Made by a program: the position numbers and the translations under genes. A stretch of DNA of 64,000 nucleotides, taken from contig JAGGNK010013114.1 of assembly GCA_017590115.1 (NCBI GenBank), positions 2,418,001-2,482,000 on the forward strand, written 5' to 3'. The stretch is from Montifringilla adamsi (taxonomy: Eukaryota; Chordata; Aves; Passeriformes; Passeridae). The notes under the pieces were generated by a model, which ran no database searches, was not told where the DNA came from, and was given only the letters and a program-made list of their open reading frames with translations. Shown piece after piece: positions 1 through 13,200 of the stretch (position 1 is its first letter; each line of letters begins with the position of its first letter).

Positions 1-1967
1 ATTAAGTTTCAGTGAAGCATATTTTATTAGATTGTTGTGAATCATGATCATTTAGGTTGTTCCAGCTCCTGGACATCCATTTTCATTATGCTGGAAGATT
101 GTAAAATGTGAGTGAAGGAAGGATCACTGTGACTAGCTTTAAGAGACTTAAATACTTAGAAAGTTGTCTAGACATAAATAAAATCCTGTAAAATCTTGGC
201 TCTCAGTGTGTAGAACTGTGATAGGAAGCAAGACCTATAGAAAATTTACTGAGATAATGTGGGAGTTATTGAAGACCAGCATGTGCTCTGTTCCCTTTGC
301 AGTGGGCAGGCACGTCGGTGGAAGATTGATCTCTGGGCATGGTGCTTTCTACTTGAACTTGTGCTCAGTCTAAAGAAAGAATGGGATTAAACAAATATTT
401 TTTTTGTCTTTCTTTTACTATGCCTATGATATCATGACACCGTGACTCTTAATCACAGGCTCATCTGTCATCTCAAATAACACCTAGGAGTTCTATGCAG
501 AATTTCTCAGTCTAGGAACCATTCAGTCAGAAGTGAATGCGATGAGGATTTCAAGTCCTTTGCTTTGATCTTTTTGTGTGAGTGACCATGGGGAGAGACT
601 TGTGGTCTAGGCCAGCAGATGATTATGCAGAGGAATAAAGAACACTGCATTTTTCTCCCTGTGGGTCATTGAACACAAGCTTTAGGGGTTTGGGGACAAT
701 CTAGAGACGAAACACATCAGTTAAGTATTAGGTAGAGTTCTCAGGGCTAACTGTCCAACAGACTTTGCTCAAAGAATATAATGCATGTTTCCCCAGCGCT
801 TCTACACCAGCCCAGGTGTGCGCTGTGTGTATGTACACCAGCACATAGATGTGCTTATGTGAGCAGGCTGCACTGTCAAAAGCAAAGGAGAGGAGGAAGG
901 GAGAATTGTTATGCTGCCAGGAATACACATGCTATGTTTGTATTAGCAAACTATTCTGATACAGCTAATTAATCAGAATTTGTCTACTAAACTATGCCTT
1001 GGAGATACAGAAACACAGGATTATGAGATTTGCCAGATTTCTGTGACAGATCTTCTTGGGAGACTTGTGGAACAATAACTGATGATTGCTTCTGACTCCT
1101 AGATTTCCTCCCAGAAAAGTAGTAACTTAAGATAACCTTGAATCTCATTGTGTCTCAGGCCATTTACCCAGTAATAACACTAAATACACTGAAGTAGTCC
1201 ACACCATTTTTTAATGGCAATTTGAGTTCAGTCTTTATTCATAGAGGGGAAAGTAGGCAGTGAGACAAACTGTTAAATAAAATACCAGCATTTCACAAAC
1301 AGGCTTTCATACCAGTGCAATTGATTGCATACTGAAAGGGAGAATCAATTATATAGCTGCTGCTTATCAGAAGTTAGCAAATAGTAAATGCAGTTTCATT
1401 TTTATAATCAATTACCTAGCCCTGAAACTTGTTAGCAAAGGTTAGGAGCTGTAATAATTTTCATTGAATGCCTACACATTATCTCAATGTGTTTCTATAT
1501 CTTGCATTTTAGGGAGATGAGGGAGAAATGTTGATTTCCTGAAGTCTTTTAAACTGGCTTCCAAAAGGTGTGGGTCAAGCCCTTCAATTTCTAAGCTCAA
1601 TTTACATTCATCCCACAACAAAGGTGATGGTGTGCACTTTCTCATTAGTCAAACACCTTCTTTTTTTCACTTGTAAGCATAGGTTGCTTTACTTTCAGCT
1701 TTGTGAGTTTGAAGAATGCATGCATCCCTGTGTGGTTAGTTCAGCCACATCATTGTTCAGAATTAACAGATAAGTGGGAGAGTAACAAAGGATAACTTTA
1801 CTTTTTTTCATAATTTTATTTTCCTCCAATATTCTCAATAATGATCTGAAATTTTTTGTGTGCAGAAGTTATTTGTTGCTGGTGACAGGCTGTGAGTGCA
1901 TTATGCCCTAAAATTGTCAGTCTTTCAGACCAGTGTTTGCTGTTTATATGCAACCTTTCATGTTCTT

Positions 1968-2013
1968 ATTTTTGAGGTACCTCCTTTATTTTTGAGGTAC
2001 CTCCTTTATTTTT
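1968..2013. repeat. 20-bp tandem duplication (2.3 copies)
   Basis: The unit atttttgaggtacctccttt occurs at 1968-1987 and again at 1988-2007 without a mismatch, followed by a partial third copy (attttt). Each unit contains the 10-bp perfect palindrome gaggtacctc. The lack of divergence suggests a recent slippage duplication. Confidence 0.9.
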
Positions 2014-3741
2014 GTTCAAATGTTCTACAATTGTTGTTTGATTATTGACTCTCCTATGGTGGCATTTCTGGAGGCTCATGCAGACTTTGATTCTGTTTTT
2101 TTTTTGCTGGATGGCAGCATAGCCTGTCAGAGTTGCATACCTCTACATAGCTTACTTCACTGAAATATTTTAAAAAAATCTTTTGTCCAATATAATCCTT
2201 AGGGTTTTTTGCTTTTCTTTTTTTTTCTTAAGTTCCTAGTATCTGAAATTGCATTTACCAAAAATGGTTGGATCAAGTTGCTCCCCTAGCCAGATTATGC
2301 CCAGTAAGATATTTGATTTATTTGTATTTCTTTGTTATTTTGCTCAAGATAAAATTAATTTTGGTGAAAGTGGGTGTCTTGTACCTTTTCTTTGTTTATT
2401 TCTCCATGACCATGGTAAAATCTCCTGAAATTGCTAAGCATTACCAGTTGAGTTTTTGCTTATTTTTAATTTTAAAAAAACATTCTTGGTCTGTGTTAAT
2501 TTTATAGTTATTTAACACAACAATTTGTTATTTCTTGTTCAAGGCTAGCTTACGTAGACTGGTTAGTTTCTGAATCATAATGTATCACAGGCATCCTCTT
2601 TTTTGAAAGGGCATTTAATTGCCATTTGTCAGGCTCTCATTAAATGCATTTTCTGTTTCAGTATTATCTTTTTGTTAATTGTTAGCGTCCTGACTGCACC
2701 TCTGGTTTTAAAAGTGGTACATAACATTTGAATCTCTGGCAATGTCCAGTCATTTTAAGTTTGTAGAATTTTCTTGTCTTCTTCCCAGGATCTCACTGAG
2801 AAACTCAACTGCCAGCTGCAAATTGCAGCAGCAGTGAAAATGAAAGCATTTCCTAGGTACACTTGATGTCTTTATTTAGCTCAGAAATCTTTATTTAACT
2901 GGAAGCAATGATGAGAATAGCAACCTCCTCTGGCCTGATGGGCACGATTCTCTGTCAGGCCTTTATCTGTGTTTAGTGGGACTATTTTTCTGTTCTCCAA
3001 GATCATGCATCTTCTCAAATTGCTCCAAATTCTGCACAAATTAGGGAATCCAGATCACACAGATGATTTAACCAACTCTTTCATGAGCAGGGGGTTGATT
3101 GCAGGGCAGGTGTCTTCTGGCAGTGTTTTTCTGGGGTGCTAAGTGTGCCTGGGGCTGTTCAAGGATCCTGGAATGAGCACAGCAGCACTCTGGTGTGGAA
3201 GGATGTAGCTGTGGTGATGTGCTAGGAGCTGATTTATGGTGGTGCTGCTCACCTGCACTGTCAGCAAGGCAGTTTTCCTTCTAGTTTTGTTGCTGCCTTG
3301 TGGAACATCAGCTCAGAGGTACCTGAGCCATACAAAAGGGGTTGGAGAACTGCCAGACTCTTTCTCAAAGTCCTGTGTGGAGAGGAGAGGGATGCAAGAG
3401 TGAGCTCTGCCCTTTGCAGAGATGGGAGGTGGGTGTTTGAGTGAAACTGGTTTGTTGCCATCACCAGCTCGTCCTGGCCGGGTGAGGTTGTCCCTCTAGC
3501 AAATGCTGCTGCTGCACCCGAGGCAGTGCTGCTGCAGGGTGTCGGGGGAGCAGTGGCTGCCTGGCTTGCTTCTGGCCAGGAATGGTCAGTGGAACTCATT
3601 TGTGTCATAACCTAAAAGTGCAGAACGATAGCATTTAAGTAGCCTGAGAAGGACTCTGTTAATGCATGAAAGGAGAAATGGGATGGAGATGGAAAAGCTA
3701 AGTGAAAGGTAAAAGGTGAGGGAATGAGGGCTGTTGTGGAA

Positions 3742-3847
3742 TTTTTTTTTTTTTTGTAAATTAAAAAAAAACCAAACAACAACAAAAACAAAACAAAAAA
3801 CCCTCAAACAAACAAAAAAACCAAGCAAAAAAAAAAGTCAAAAAAAA
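3742..3847. repeat. T-run followed by A-rich low-complexity tract
   Basis: A run of 14 T is followed by about 90 bases made almost only of A with scattered C (caaacaa and aaaaacc patterns). No retroposon body was recognised on either side, so this is annotated as low-complexity sequence and not as a poly(A) tail. Confidence 0.85.
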
Positions 3848-4140
3848 TCCCCTCTCACTGACATGAAATAATAACGCCCAGGAATGGTTTCTTTCCTTTT
3901 AATTTTATATTTTGCACAGCTTATAAAAATGATATAACTGTACTTCATTTATGTCTATCAATAGTTGAGACTGTAATTCAGGCTTTTATTACCAATAAAA
4001 CCTTGTGATTCTTTGTGTAGTGAATATTATTAAAACCTGTTTTTCATTATAAATTTCTCCTGTTGATCAGTTATTAAAGTGGTATTTTTTAATTTTAAAA
4101 TAAGGACATAAAGCATTTCATTGGCAATTATTTTCTTTTC

Positions 4141-4161
4141 TTTTTTTTTTTTTTTTTTTTT
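4141..4161. repeat. Poly(T) run, 21 nt
   Basis: An uninterrupted run of 21 T follows a short TTTTC-rich lead-in. No processed pseudogene or SINE was recognised beside it. Confidence 0.9.
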
Positions 4162-4634
4162 ATAATTTTGATAACACAGAGTGGAAGAGAGTGAAGACAG
4201 TGCAACAGAGATAATGATCCAAACACATCTCAATTTTTTTTGTCTCACTAAGAAAGCATAGAATTATTTTCTTTTTCAACCTTTAATATGGGCCTTGGGC
4301 AGGGCTGACTAAATGTGTCTTAAATTCTCTGTTACTACATTCCAGTTCTTTGTTTTGCTTAATTCCTCAAAAGCTGTTTGAGTTCAAATGCAAGGAAAAT
4401 AAACTGTAGCAGAGATTTTCATAAATTGGTGCCTGCAGATTAACATGTACTTCTACAGATGCCTTTTTTCTTTGTGCTTTGTGTCCACTTACTGCACTGT
4501 AAAAACATCCTACAGAAGGAATTGATAGTGGTGTGAGTGGATCACTGTATTTTCATATAATGTGACTGATTTCCTTAATATAAGGAAATAAAGATACTAC
4601 TTGAGTATTTGCTAGTACTGCCAGCATTTTAATA

Positions 4635-5174
4635 TTAGAAATAGAAGTTAGTTAATGTTTTGAATTGAAACTTGGTGAAGGAGAGCATACTGTGCTGTAC
4701 AGCAACGGTTTCTGCACCAGCATGGGCTGTTTGTTTCTTAACATCCTGAACATTTTTCCTCCTGCCAAGTGATGTGTTTCTGAAGCTGGAGCTGCTGCTT
4801 TGAAAACTCTTGTCTTTACAGCAGATCTGTACTTCAGACTTTTTGCTCTTTTCCACCGTTTGAGGAAACTGGTGCCTGACTGTTTTTTTCATTTTCCTCT
4901 TTTCTTCCTTTTCTCCTGTCCCAGTCCCTGACAGTCTTGACTGTTTTATTCCCACTTCAGTACAGCTCTCATATTCCCTTGCCTCATCAGCCAGGGTAAT
5001 GAAGAGGCACAGCAGACTACTCTCAGGATGCAGTTTCCAGCTAATTGTGTGCTCTTGAATTGTCCTCTTAAGAGAATTACTTCCAAGATAGACTATATGT
5101 CCCTTTGTAGCCGGTTTCAAAAACACCTTTGGGTGTTGAAGCACTGAGGCAGCTGTCCAGTACCTTCTGTGGCT
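4635..5174 (-). other. Unassigned open reading frame, about 180 codons
   Basis: This minus-strand frame is open from a stop at 5175-5177 to a stop at 4635. That is unusually long for the local base composition. There is no ATG near its 5' end; the first candidate initiator is GTG at 5142-5144, which is not a normal vertebrate start. The conceptual product is rich in Ser, Lys and Glu, with a basic stretch (GEKEEKRKMKKTVRH) and a serine run. I see no domain, signal peptide or transmembrane segment and recognise no family. Flanking splice sites were not convincingly identified. It could be chance, a decayed exon or part of an unrecognised repeat. Chance is the default reading. Confidence 0.2.
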
Positions 5175-7365
5175 TTATTCATTTACATGCTGTGAAAGTG
5201 GAGCATCCTGATTACACCTCATCACTTGGAAGGTCACTTTAGCAGCTCTTCCAATCAAGTTGTCTGTATGAGTAAAACAGATTTCTTTTTTTTTTTTCCC
5301 CTCAGATTTTTATTTGACTAATGCTGAAGTCTCTCATGTCCCTTGGGCAGTTGCTGTAAAATGTCAGGAAGTAAAGAAGAACAGTGATTTCAGCATGTAA
5401 TGTACTATTCTTTCAAAACTCCTTTTATGTCAAATTGCAGGGCTTGTTTAGTGTAACAGTGGTGTCCTTAGTGGAAGCTAGCTCATGTGTAGCTTCTGTC
5501 AATTGAAATCAAATCACCTATCCTGCTGAGGTTTTGCTTGCTTTGTCTTAATTTCTTTTGCTCATCTTAGAAAGCATTTAATTTTTTTCAACAGTGTGAA
5601 TTGTCAAGGTGGAGTAACTCATACATACGGGTTGGTTAAGTTTCACCGTTGCAAATAGCCAGATTTCTTTGTTTTTACTATTATTAATTGTGCTAAATAA
5701 ACAAGAAAGACACTGATTATTTCTAATGCTGATAAACTAATTCTGTGCTGTTACAAGGTGGCAGCTCTGCCACTGAGATCCCTGTGGCCCAGTATCCCCT
5801 GTGTGTGTATGTAACTTCTTTATTAAAACATTAAACTTGTGAAGTTGTGTCCTGATGTATTTTAAACACAAAATTACTTTAAATTATGTATTTTTGCTCT
5901 CTTCTAGTCTGGCATGAAATATCCCCTCTAGGATTTTTAGTGCTTAGAGGAGAAAGCAGAATAGCCTATATGCTCTAATACATGCAAGAACATGCCTTGG
6001 TGCCTGTGAAAGCTTGGTGTATTTGTGTAAGATTGATTGCTGTACTTCACTTTTGAATTCCTGTTTTAGTTTTGCCCTTCAGAAGTTTTACTAGGATAGT
6101 TTGTAAGTGCCAATATTGTACCTTAAGTAGGTGTGTTAGATAGTCTTAGGTGCCATGTTCTTTATTGATGTTTGCAAGTTGCACTAAATATTGTTGGGGA
6201 AAAATATAAAGCTAAGCACAAGAGACCTTTATGAGTCATAGTGTGCTTTCAGAAGTGTTATGCTTAGCTTAATGCACACTTTAATTCTCCAGAAAGCACC
6301 CAAGCGAAAGACACAATGCAACAAACTACATCTCTTTCTCCTCTCCTCTTCAAATTTCATCTGTCACAGCACTGCAATGATACTGCTGCTTTTTTTAATG
6401 CCAAAAACGTGTGACCAGATCATGGAGCCATGGCAAAATTGCAAATTACTTTACAGGAAATTTTGTGATAGAAGGACAGAAGTAAGGAGGAGGATGTTGA
6501 TGCAAATAAATGAAGTATGGAGAGCAAGAGAAGATACCTAAAAAGAAAGTACATTCTTGAAACTGCTACTTACATAAATACAAATGTATAGGATAAAGTA
6601 TATCTAACTGTTCAACAGGAAATCTGGACCATATAAAACTCTTCCACCAGAGTAAAATTTATTAAAACTTGTATTTAGTATGGAGTTGAGTTTATTTGTA
6701 TTCAGTTTGGAGTTGATGGTGATGGGCTAAGTGGAAGGCTGTGCTTACCTGTTTAATCTTTACCCAGGTCTATAAATAGATTTTTAGATTATGTAAATAT
6801 AAACTTAGGCTCATGGTGGATCATGAGATATGATCCGTTTAAACTCTGTAATGAACTCTGTCTTTGCTTTTCTGTTTTAGCTATAACCTTTCACCCTGAA
6901 ATTCAGCCATACTGCAATGTTAGGCTACAGGTTAGCTGAGACCACAAAATCCTTTAAATTCAGTGTCTGAGTAATACTGTAAACAGGAGTAAGATGAGTG
7001 TGTGTGTGATGGGAAGAGGTGTATATTTTGTTTTTGATCTGGGTGGCCTTTCTGAAACAAAATTACTTGATACCTGTATGCTTCCAGCATAAGAGCAAAG
7101 CATCTTTTTGGGGATCATGTGAAACATACTGACCTCTGAGCACACGGCACTGATCAAGATTCACAGATTTTTATGAGGGCAAGAATGGATTACTTAAGCT
7201 ACTGCATTAGCAAGTCTTGTTACTGTCAAGGCGCACAATCCGGGCTCGGCTGTCAGTCACTGGGTTTTACAAACAGATCAGATCTGCAGTGCTGAGGCAC
7301 ACATCTGTGAGATGTGGTTTGAGGAGGATGAGAAGTATTCCCTGCAGAAGGCTGGCTTTCTCTGA

Positions 7366-7370
7366 ACCAG
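7366..7370. repeat. Candidate target-site duplication, left copy (accag)
   Basis: The bases accag sit immediately before the inferred LTR start and recur at 8335-8339 just after its end. Five bases would fit an ERVL/class III-type insertion. Five bases can match by chance, and the exact LTR start is uncertain by about two bases. Confidence 0.5.
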
Positions 7371-8334
7371 TATGTTTGGTTTGCAGGCTAGCTTTTGGTA
7401 TTGGTGGAGCTAAAGGGATGGCTTCTGTGAGCAGATGCCAGAAGCCTCGCCCATGTCCCATATAGCCATGGAGCATGTCGGTGATGGTGGCAGTACCTCT
7501 GGAATAACGTATTTGAGGAGGGGGAAGAATTTGCACAGCGGAGATTCAGCAGGAGAGAGGAGTGAGAATATGTGACAGAAAAAGCTCTGCAGACACCAAG
7601 AGCAGAGAAGGGGAGGGGCAGGAGGTGCTCCAGGCACTCCAGGAGCTGAGGTTCCCCTGCCGCCCGTGGTGTGACAGCTCTGCCTCTGCAGCCCAAGGAA
7701 GTCCATGGTGAAGCAGAGATTCACCTACAGTCTGTGCAGATCCCCATAGCAGAGCCCAAAGGAGGCTGGGACCCTGTGAGAAGCCCACACCTAGAGCAGC
7801 ATTGCTGGCAGGACTTGTTACCCTGTGGGGGATTCACACTGGAGCAGCCTGTTCCTGAAGGACTGCACCCCATGGAAGGGACCCACCCTGGAGGTGTTCG
7901 TGAAGAACCTGTGTGAAGGTCTCACATACAGAAGTTCATGAACTGTCTCCTGTGGCGTGGAGCAGGGGAAGAGAGTGCAGAGTCCTTCCCCTAAGGAGGA
8001 AGCAGGAACAACATGTGATGAACTGACCATTTTGCATCCCCCTGTGCTACTGTGGGGATAGGTAGAGAATTCACGAGTCAAATTAAGGCCAAAAAAGAAG
8101 GGAAGGGAAGGGTAGGGGCAAGGTGTTTTAAGATCTGTTCTTATCATTTTCTGATTATCCTACTCTGATTTGACTTGCAATACATTAGATTAATTTTCCT
8201 CAAATCAAGTCCATTTTGCCTGTGGAGGCAACTGGTGAGTGGTTTCTCCCTGCCCTCATCTCTGCCCTTGACTTTTTCTCTCTCCAGCTGGGTTGGGAAG
8301 TGACCTGGTACCCAGGGAAGGTGAGCCCACCACA
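7371..8334 (+). mobile_element. Solo LTR of an endogenous retrovirus, about 964 bp
   Basis: The segment has the layout of an avian retroviral LTR. It opens near TGTTTGGTTTGC (7373), with the first dinucleotide apparently decayed, and ends in CCCACCACA at 8334. It contains the internally repetitive block of phrases like cacactggagcagcctgttc, gaaggactgcaccccatgga and ggaagggacccaccctggag (about 7780-7990), which I recall from a repeat common in bird genomes. A decayed TATA-like site (gtatttgag, about 7509) and a decayed poly(A) signal (aatacatt, about 8179) are in the expected order. The 5-bp sequence accag flanks it at 7366-7370 and 8335-8339, a candidate target duplication. There is no gag, pol or env sequence on either side, so it is a solo LTR. 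Many point changes suggest age. I do not assign a family name. Confidence 0.75.
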
Positions 8335-8339
8335 ACCAG
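8335..8339. repeat. Candidate target-site duplication, right copy (accag)
   Basis: This is the right-hand partner of the accag at 7366-7370, directly after the terminal CA of the solo LTR. Confidence 0.5.
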
Positions 8340-10216
8340 CCACATAACCTGTGGGAAGGAGCCGCCTGGTCTTGAGCTGTGGGCATCTGCCACAAAAACT
8401 GGGAGATGTGTGTTGCACTTCTGCGTGGTTGGAGCCTTTGAGTGTGGTGTTTACCTGCCAGGGTGGGTGTAGAATTGCTGGAAGCTGCTGAGTCCTGTGC
8501 ATGGAACAAGCCTCCCAAAGTCTTTTGACTTGGGTGTCTGCAGGAGTAATTATTCAAAGAACCTCAACTCTTAATTAGTTGAAATTTGAAAGGTTTATAG
8601 AAGCTGAAGTGCTTTTAAGCCAAGCAAAAGGTGTCATAGTTTAGATGGACTATCCTTTAATCTGCCCGTGGTCATGCCAGGAATACCAGTCTGAGATCAT
8701 ATCTCTGGGCTGATGTCTGTAGTTAGGGTTCTTTCACTAGGAGGAAAAGTCTTCACCAAAAATGATAAAAATTTTTATATCTGTCTCTTAAAGTTGAAAA
8801 AAATCCCAGAGCTCCTATTAGTCTATTTTATTTGGCTTATTTTAATTTGTCCTATACCTAACCATGGAGTTTAATCTGCATATACCTCACCAGGGTCATT
8901 GTTCTTTCTTCTGTCTAGATTAAAATGTAAATACAAGTACAGAAAAGCATCTATATTAAGAATTCAGTGACTGACTTGTTATAATTGAATTTGTGTCTCA
9001 GACTGGGCATTTGTGCTGTAGCTAGTTTAATTTGCATTTGAATGAGTAAGTAAAACTTTGAATTAGATGCTCAATTACAAAATGGTATGCAGGTACATTC
9101 TTCCTTACTGTAGCCTCCAGACACGTTTAAAAGTCCAAGTTCTAGATTTCTCATTAAAAAATAGGTTTGAATTTAAAAAATATTGTTGGGGTGTGTTAGT
9201 TGTTTTCTGTGCCAAAATCAAATCTAGAATTACCAGACTTTAATTAGGACTTTGTTTCAGGAGTGTTGGAGATGTCCAGTGCTCTTTGCACTGAAGAGTA
9301 ACAGTTTTGATATGCTGGTGGTCTTGAAAAACAGTAGTTTCTGCTAAGACATATGATTTAAACAGAGTTGATGCACTGACAAGCCCAAATCTGCAGCATC
9401 AAATTAGTTTAAATTTACTCCAACTGAGCAAAAGAAGTATTTCTGTATATATTTAGAACATGTAGGAGAAGATCTGTAATTTTGAAGTTCGTTTAATACC
9501 ACTTTTATGAGGAGGAACCTTAGAGCTTGGCAACATCAGCATTAGTGCTAAGAAATTGCAGGTGGGAGACACAGGCAAATAAGTACTTGCTATTAAACCA
9601 GCTTATTAAATGCTGGAAAAGCTGTGGTGTGTCACTCCTAAAACATCACTTCAGAAACACATCTAAAAGAAATGCATTGGAGGTTGAAGAATGACGGACA
9701 GGAGAGGGGGAGGAGAAGGCAGAGTGTGAAGTATGACCAAAGATGAATCTGCACATTCCCAGGCTGGTGGTGCATCCCTGGTGCTGAATGGAGAAGTGTG
9801 AGGGTACCAGGCACATCCTGGAACCTTCTAAGGCTTCTACCTCAAGTGCTGGGCTTACAGCATGTTATTATAGGCAAAGTAACTTCAGCAGGGACAAATT
9901 AGTATTTAAGCAAGAAAATTGTAAAAAAACACGAGGAGAGCAGAGAGGATGCAGAGGATAAGAGGAAATCTTTGGGAGATCTGTATTAAATGTATAAGGG
10001 GTTAGGCAGCTAGAAACTCATTATAGGGGAATTTGTTTAAAAATTCAGCAGACTGGAAAATTGAAGTAGGCTCAGAGGAGTCTTGCATTTCCAGTTCAGG
10101 TGTTAACTGCTAATTTCAGGCTAAAGGGCATGGCACATTTGGGTGAAGAAAGTGGTTTATGCCCACACTGGAATTTCCTTTGGGAAGATTTATAGTGATG
10201 TTACTAAGACAGAGTT

Positions 10217-10275
10217 GCACATTTAAGACTGGAAGGGGCATCTTGGATCACTGAGTCTGTGCCCACATAGTTGCA
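10217..10275 (-). repeat. Possible very old CR1 3' end
   Basis: The segment reads like the inverted 3' end of an old CR1-type LINE (agactggaaggggcatct, then ggatcactgagtctgtgccc). The match is short and the terminal octamer repeat is not clear. Flanking sequence to about 10400 may belong to the same relic, but I cannot align it by eye. Confidence 0.35.
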
Positions 10276-13200
10276 GATGATAATATAAATTCCACTTATG
10301 AATTGACCGACTTCCTTTAAAAATTGTTTTCTGTCATTGCTTCTTCCATTCAGAAGGGAAGAAAACTTCAGCATGTCAGAGTGCAGTAAGAATGCATGTG
10401 GCAGTATTTGAACTGTAGCTCAAACACTTATATCTCCAGTATGTTTAGATAATAAAGTAGTCTCACTTAGTCTTCCCTCATGTGGTAGACTCTTTCTTCT
10501 TGCAAGTAAACAATCTTTTTACTTGTTCAAGGTAAATCAGATCTGGGAAATACTTTTAACAGCAGTAAGCTGTTGAGTTGAGGCTTTACTGGGGTTGTTG
10601 TACAATAACATTAACACTTGGTCCTCAGGTATAATTTAGGTTTTTTGTTTCTGTTGAGCGGTCAGACCACAGTTGCTGTGTCATTATCTGTCATACCTGG
10701 GCTGGTGTACTTGAGCAGCACTCGTGAGATGTTCAGGAGAGCTTGAATTTTTATAACTTTCATCCCATTTCTATTATTCTAATACTAAAGCAATCCCAGA
10801 TCTTCCCATGCAGTGTTCTCCTTTGTTCTGATGGCAGCATTGTAGCATCTCTCCACTCTGCTCAGCCTGCCAGTGTTCATCCTTGTCAAAATTTGCTTTG
10901 CAAATGAACACAGTGACAGAGGGAGCAGAGCTGTTGACTTGGTTATGAGCTGTAATGTGTCATTGTCTTGACTAAAGCTGTGATAATTGACACAGTGTTT
11001 TCTCCACCTCTTAATTTTAGAAGGTTAGTTTATTCATCTGGTATCAGATTCTAAGTACAGATATGGTAGGGTTTTGGAACAAAACATTATATTAGTGGAG
11101 AAAATTACTGAACTGTCAAAATGTAGTGAATAAAGCAAGATGGATTTGGATTTGTTAAGGCACATGAAAGTGTTGGACTTTCATAAAGACTTAGTCATAT
11201 CTGTTTATAAATGACTTTTCTTATAGCTGTGGAGAACTGAACTAGTTCAGATGATGCTGTTTGTATTCTATTAATCACCAGAATTTTCTTTTTCTGTTAG
11301 TCTGCATGCCTGCAAGATCATATCTGTCATCTACAGTTGATTGAAAGGAACAATCCAAACAAGGATTTCTTGGATCTGAGAATCAATACCTGACAAGTTA
11401 GGACACAGTTTATCTCACTGTCCTTGATGTTGCAGAGTCCAAGGTGACCCATACCCCTCATTGTTTATTTGTTTGGGTTTTTTCCCTGTTACCTCCTGTT
11501 CATTGAAAATTTAAGAATTCACATAGATGGAAGTACGAAGTTCAAGGATGTTCTTTGACACATAGAACATAAAGGAGCTTTGAAGGTAAATGTGTAACCA
11601 CTTTTTATTACATTTCAAAAGTAGGCCATAATTTAATTGCTCTGACTGTATTATTAAAAGTAATTCTTTATGTTTTAAATTATCAGATTAATTAAGAGAT
11701 GAAATTAACTGTTTTATGTAGTGTAAACTCAGTAGAAAAAGTAATGTAGTGGAAGAAAAAAGAAGTGGATGAGAAAGAAAGGTATGTGAGAATGGTGAAA
11801 AATACCACATGAAAAGTCAGTATAATGTGGTTTCCTATGTTCTCTTATCAGTGTCAGATCTCCTGATTTCAGGCATAGATCACAGCATTTTTGTAGGACA
11901 GGTAGACAGGATCTACATAATCTGGAAAGTTTGATTCCTTGTGAACTTATGAATTGAGTGAAGAAACCAAAACTGGTGTTTCCAGTGTGTCAGTAACTGT
12001 TCTGGGAGAAGACATGGGCTTCTTTTCTCACATATCCAACTTTCCCCACCACACACTTGAAAAATAAATAGTTGCCTTTGCTGGTGAGTAGCTAGACCCT
12101 AAGAGAGCAGAGCAGTGAAGTAATAATGAGAGAGAGGGTGGCTGTGTGACTGGCAGGAAGGAGGCTGGACTGAAGGATGCCCAGTACCTGAGAGGCTGCC
12201 TACTCTCTTTTTTGTTGTTGTTGGGTTTTTATTTGGGATTTTTTTTCCCACAAATGTAAGGATACAAGTATTGCAGTATCTGCTTATCTTTTAAGGAGGG
12301 GAAATATTTGAGACAGTGAAAGACAGAAAAAGACACTGGAAGAATATAGATTCCCAACCAGCATCTTGTGGGTAGAATGATTCTGAATGGTTTTGCTCTG
12401 ATATTCTGTATATTCACCAGTTACTTTGTCCTCGGTATTACTGAAAGCAAGCAGTCATTTTTCAGAGTGCCAGGAGAGCAATGCCCTGCTATTTCTCACT
12501 TAGCTGCAGAAAAGGTTGCTCATTTAATGCACATGTGAACCAAAACAAAGAGATAGTTCAAAACAGCCAGGGTCTACTCCCTTGTAATTAGGAAATCAGA
12601 GTGAATGGTTTTCTGTTTCTTAACATGCATCATCTCTTGCCACTGCCTACACAGTGTAAATGCAGTGATGAAATGAAAATGAAGGAGGGAAAATAAATGT
12701 CCTGTCCACTAATAAATTTTAATAAGGAATATGCATAATTCTCTGGAATGACGCACAGCTGGACGTAGCTTCCAAAAATGGCATTGTAATGAGACTCATG
12801 CTAGCTTCAGGTTTGCCTGCCTGTAACTTAGGGCAAAATATTTGTTATCATATATTATTTCTACTAACTATTAGCTGGCTCTGGCTGTTTTAGTGATATA
12901 ATAAATTACAGAGGAGATTATTTCTTTTGGATTTACAGCAAAAAGCCCAAAACACAAGCTCTCAAGAAATAAACAACCCAAACAACTAACCTAAGCCCAT
13001 GTAATGCTGTAACAAGGTGTCTGTAAGGCTTCCTGCTCTGGAGTTTAATGTTTGACTTTGGAGTTAGCAATCAATACTCTTGTTTTTTCATAAGCTATAG
13101 CAATGTGGAAGATAAAAAAGATAAGTAGAATGTCTTGCTTTTGTATTCATCTCACCCCAGCTGAAGAAAATTGGTGGCAAGATGATAAAATGCAAAGCAG

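Larger units (their letters stand above)
1..7365. other. Single-copy AT-rich non-coding stretch
   Basis: No gene or full repeat is recognised here. Open frames are short and lack splice-site or family support, apart from the longer unassigned frame listed separately at 4635-5174. The stretch holds several mononucleotide runs, a 20-bp tandem duplication near 1968 and a GC-richer patch at about 3080-3610. That patch contains a few GCTGCTGC-type motifs but few CpGs, so it is not a CpG island. It could be intergenic or intronic. Confidence 0.6.

Noticed and set aside
4498..4520. Sequence resembling a miR-30 mature sequence (gtaaaaacatcctacag)
   Set aside because: It differs within the seed-proximal region and no foldback partner is visible nearby.
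7410..8557. Several overlapping open frames of 80-137 codons on both strands
   Set aside because: Most fall inside or across the solo LTR. They overlap each other and show no domain.
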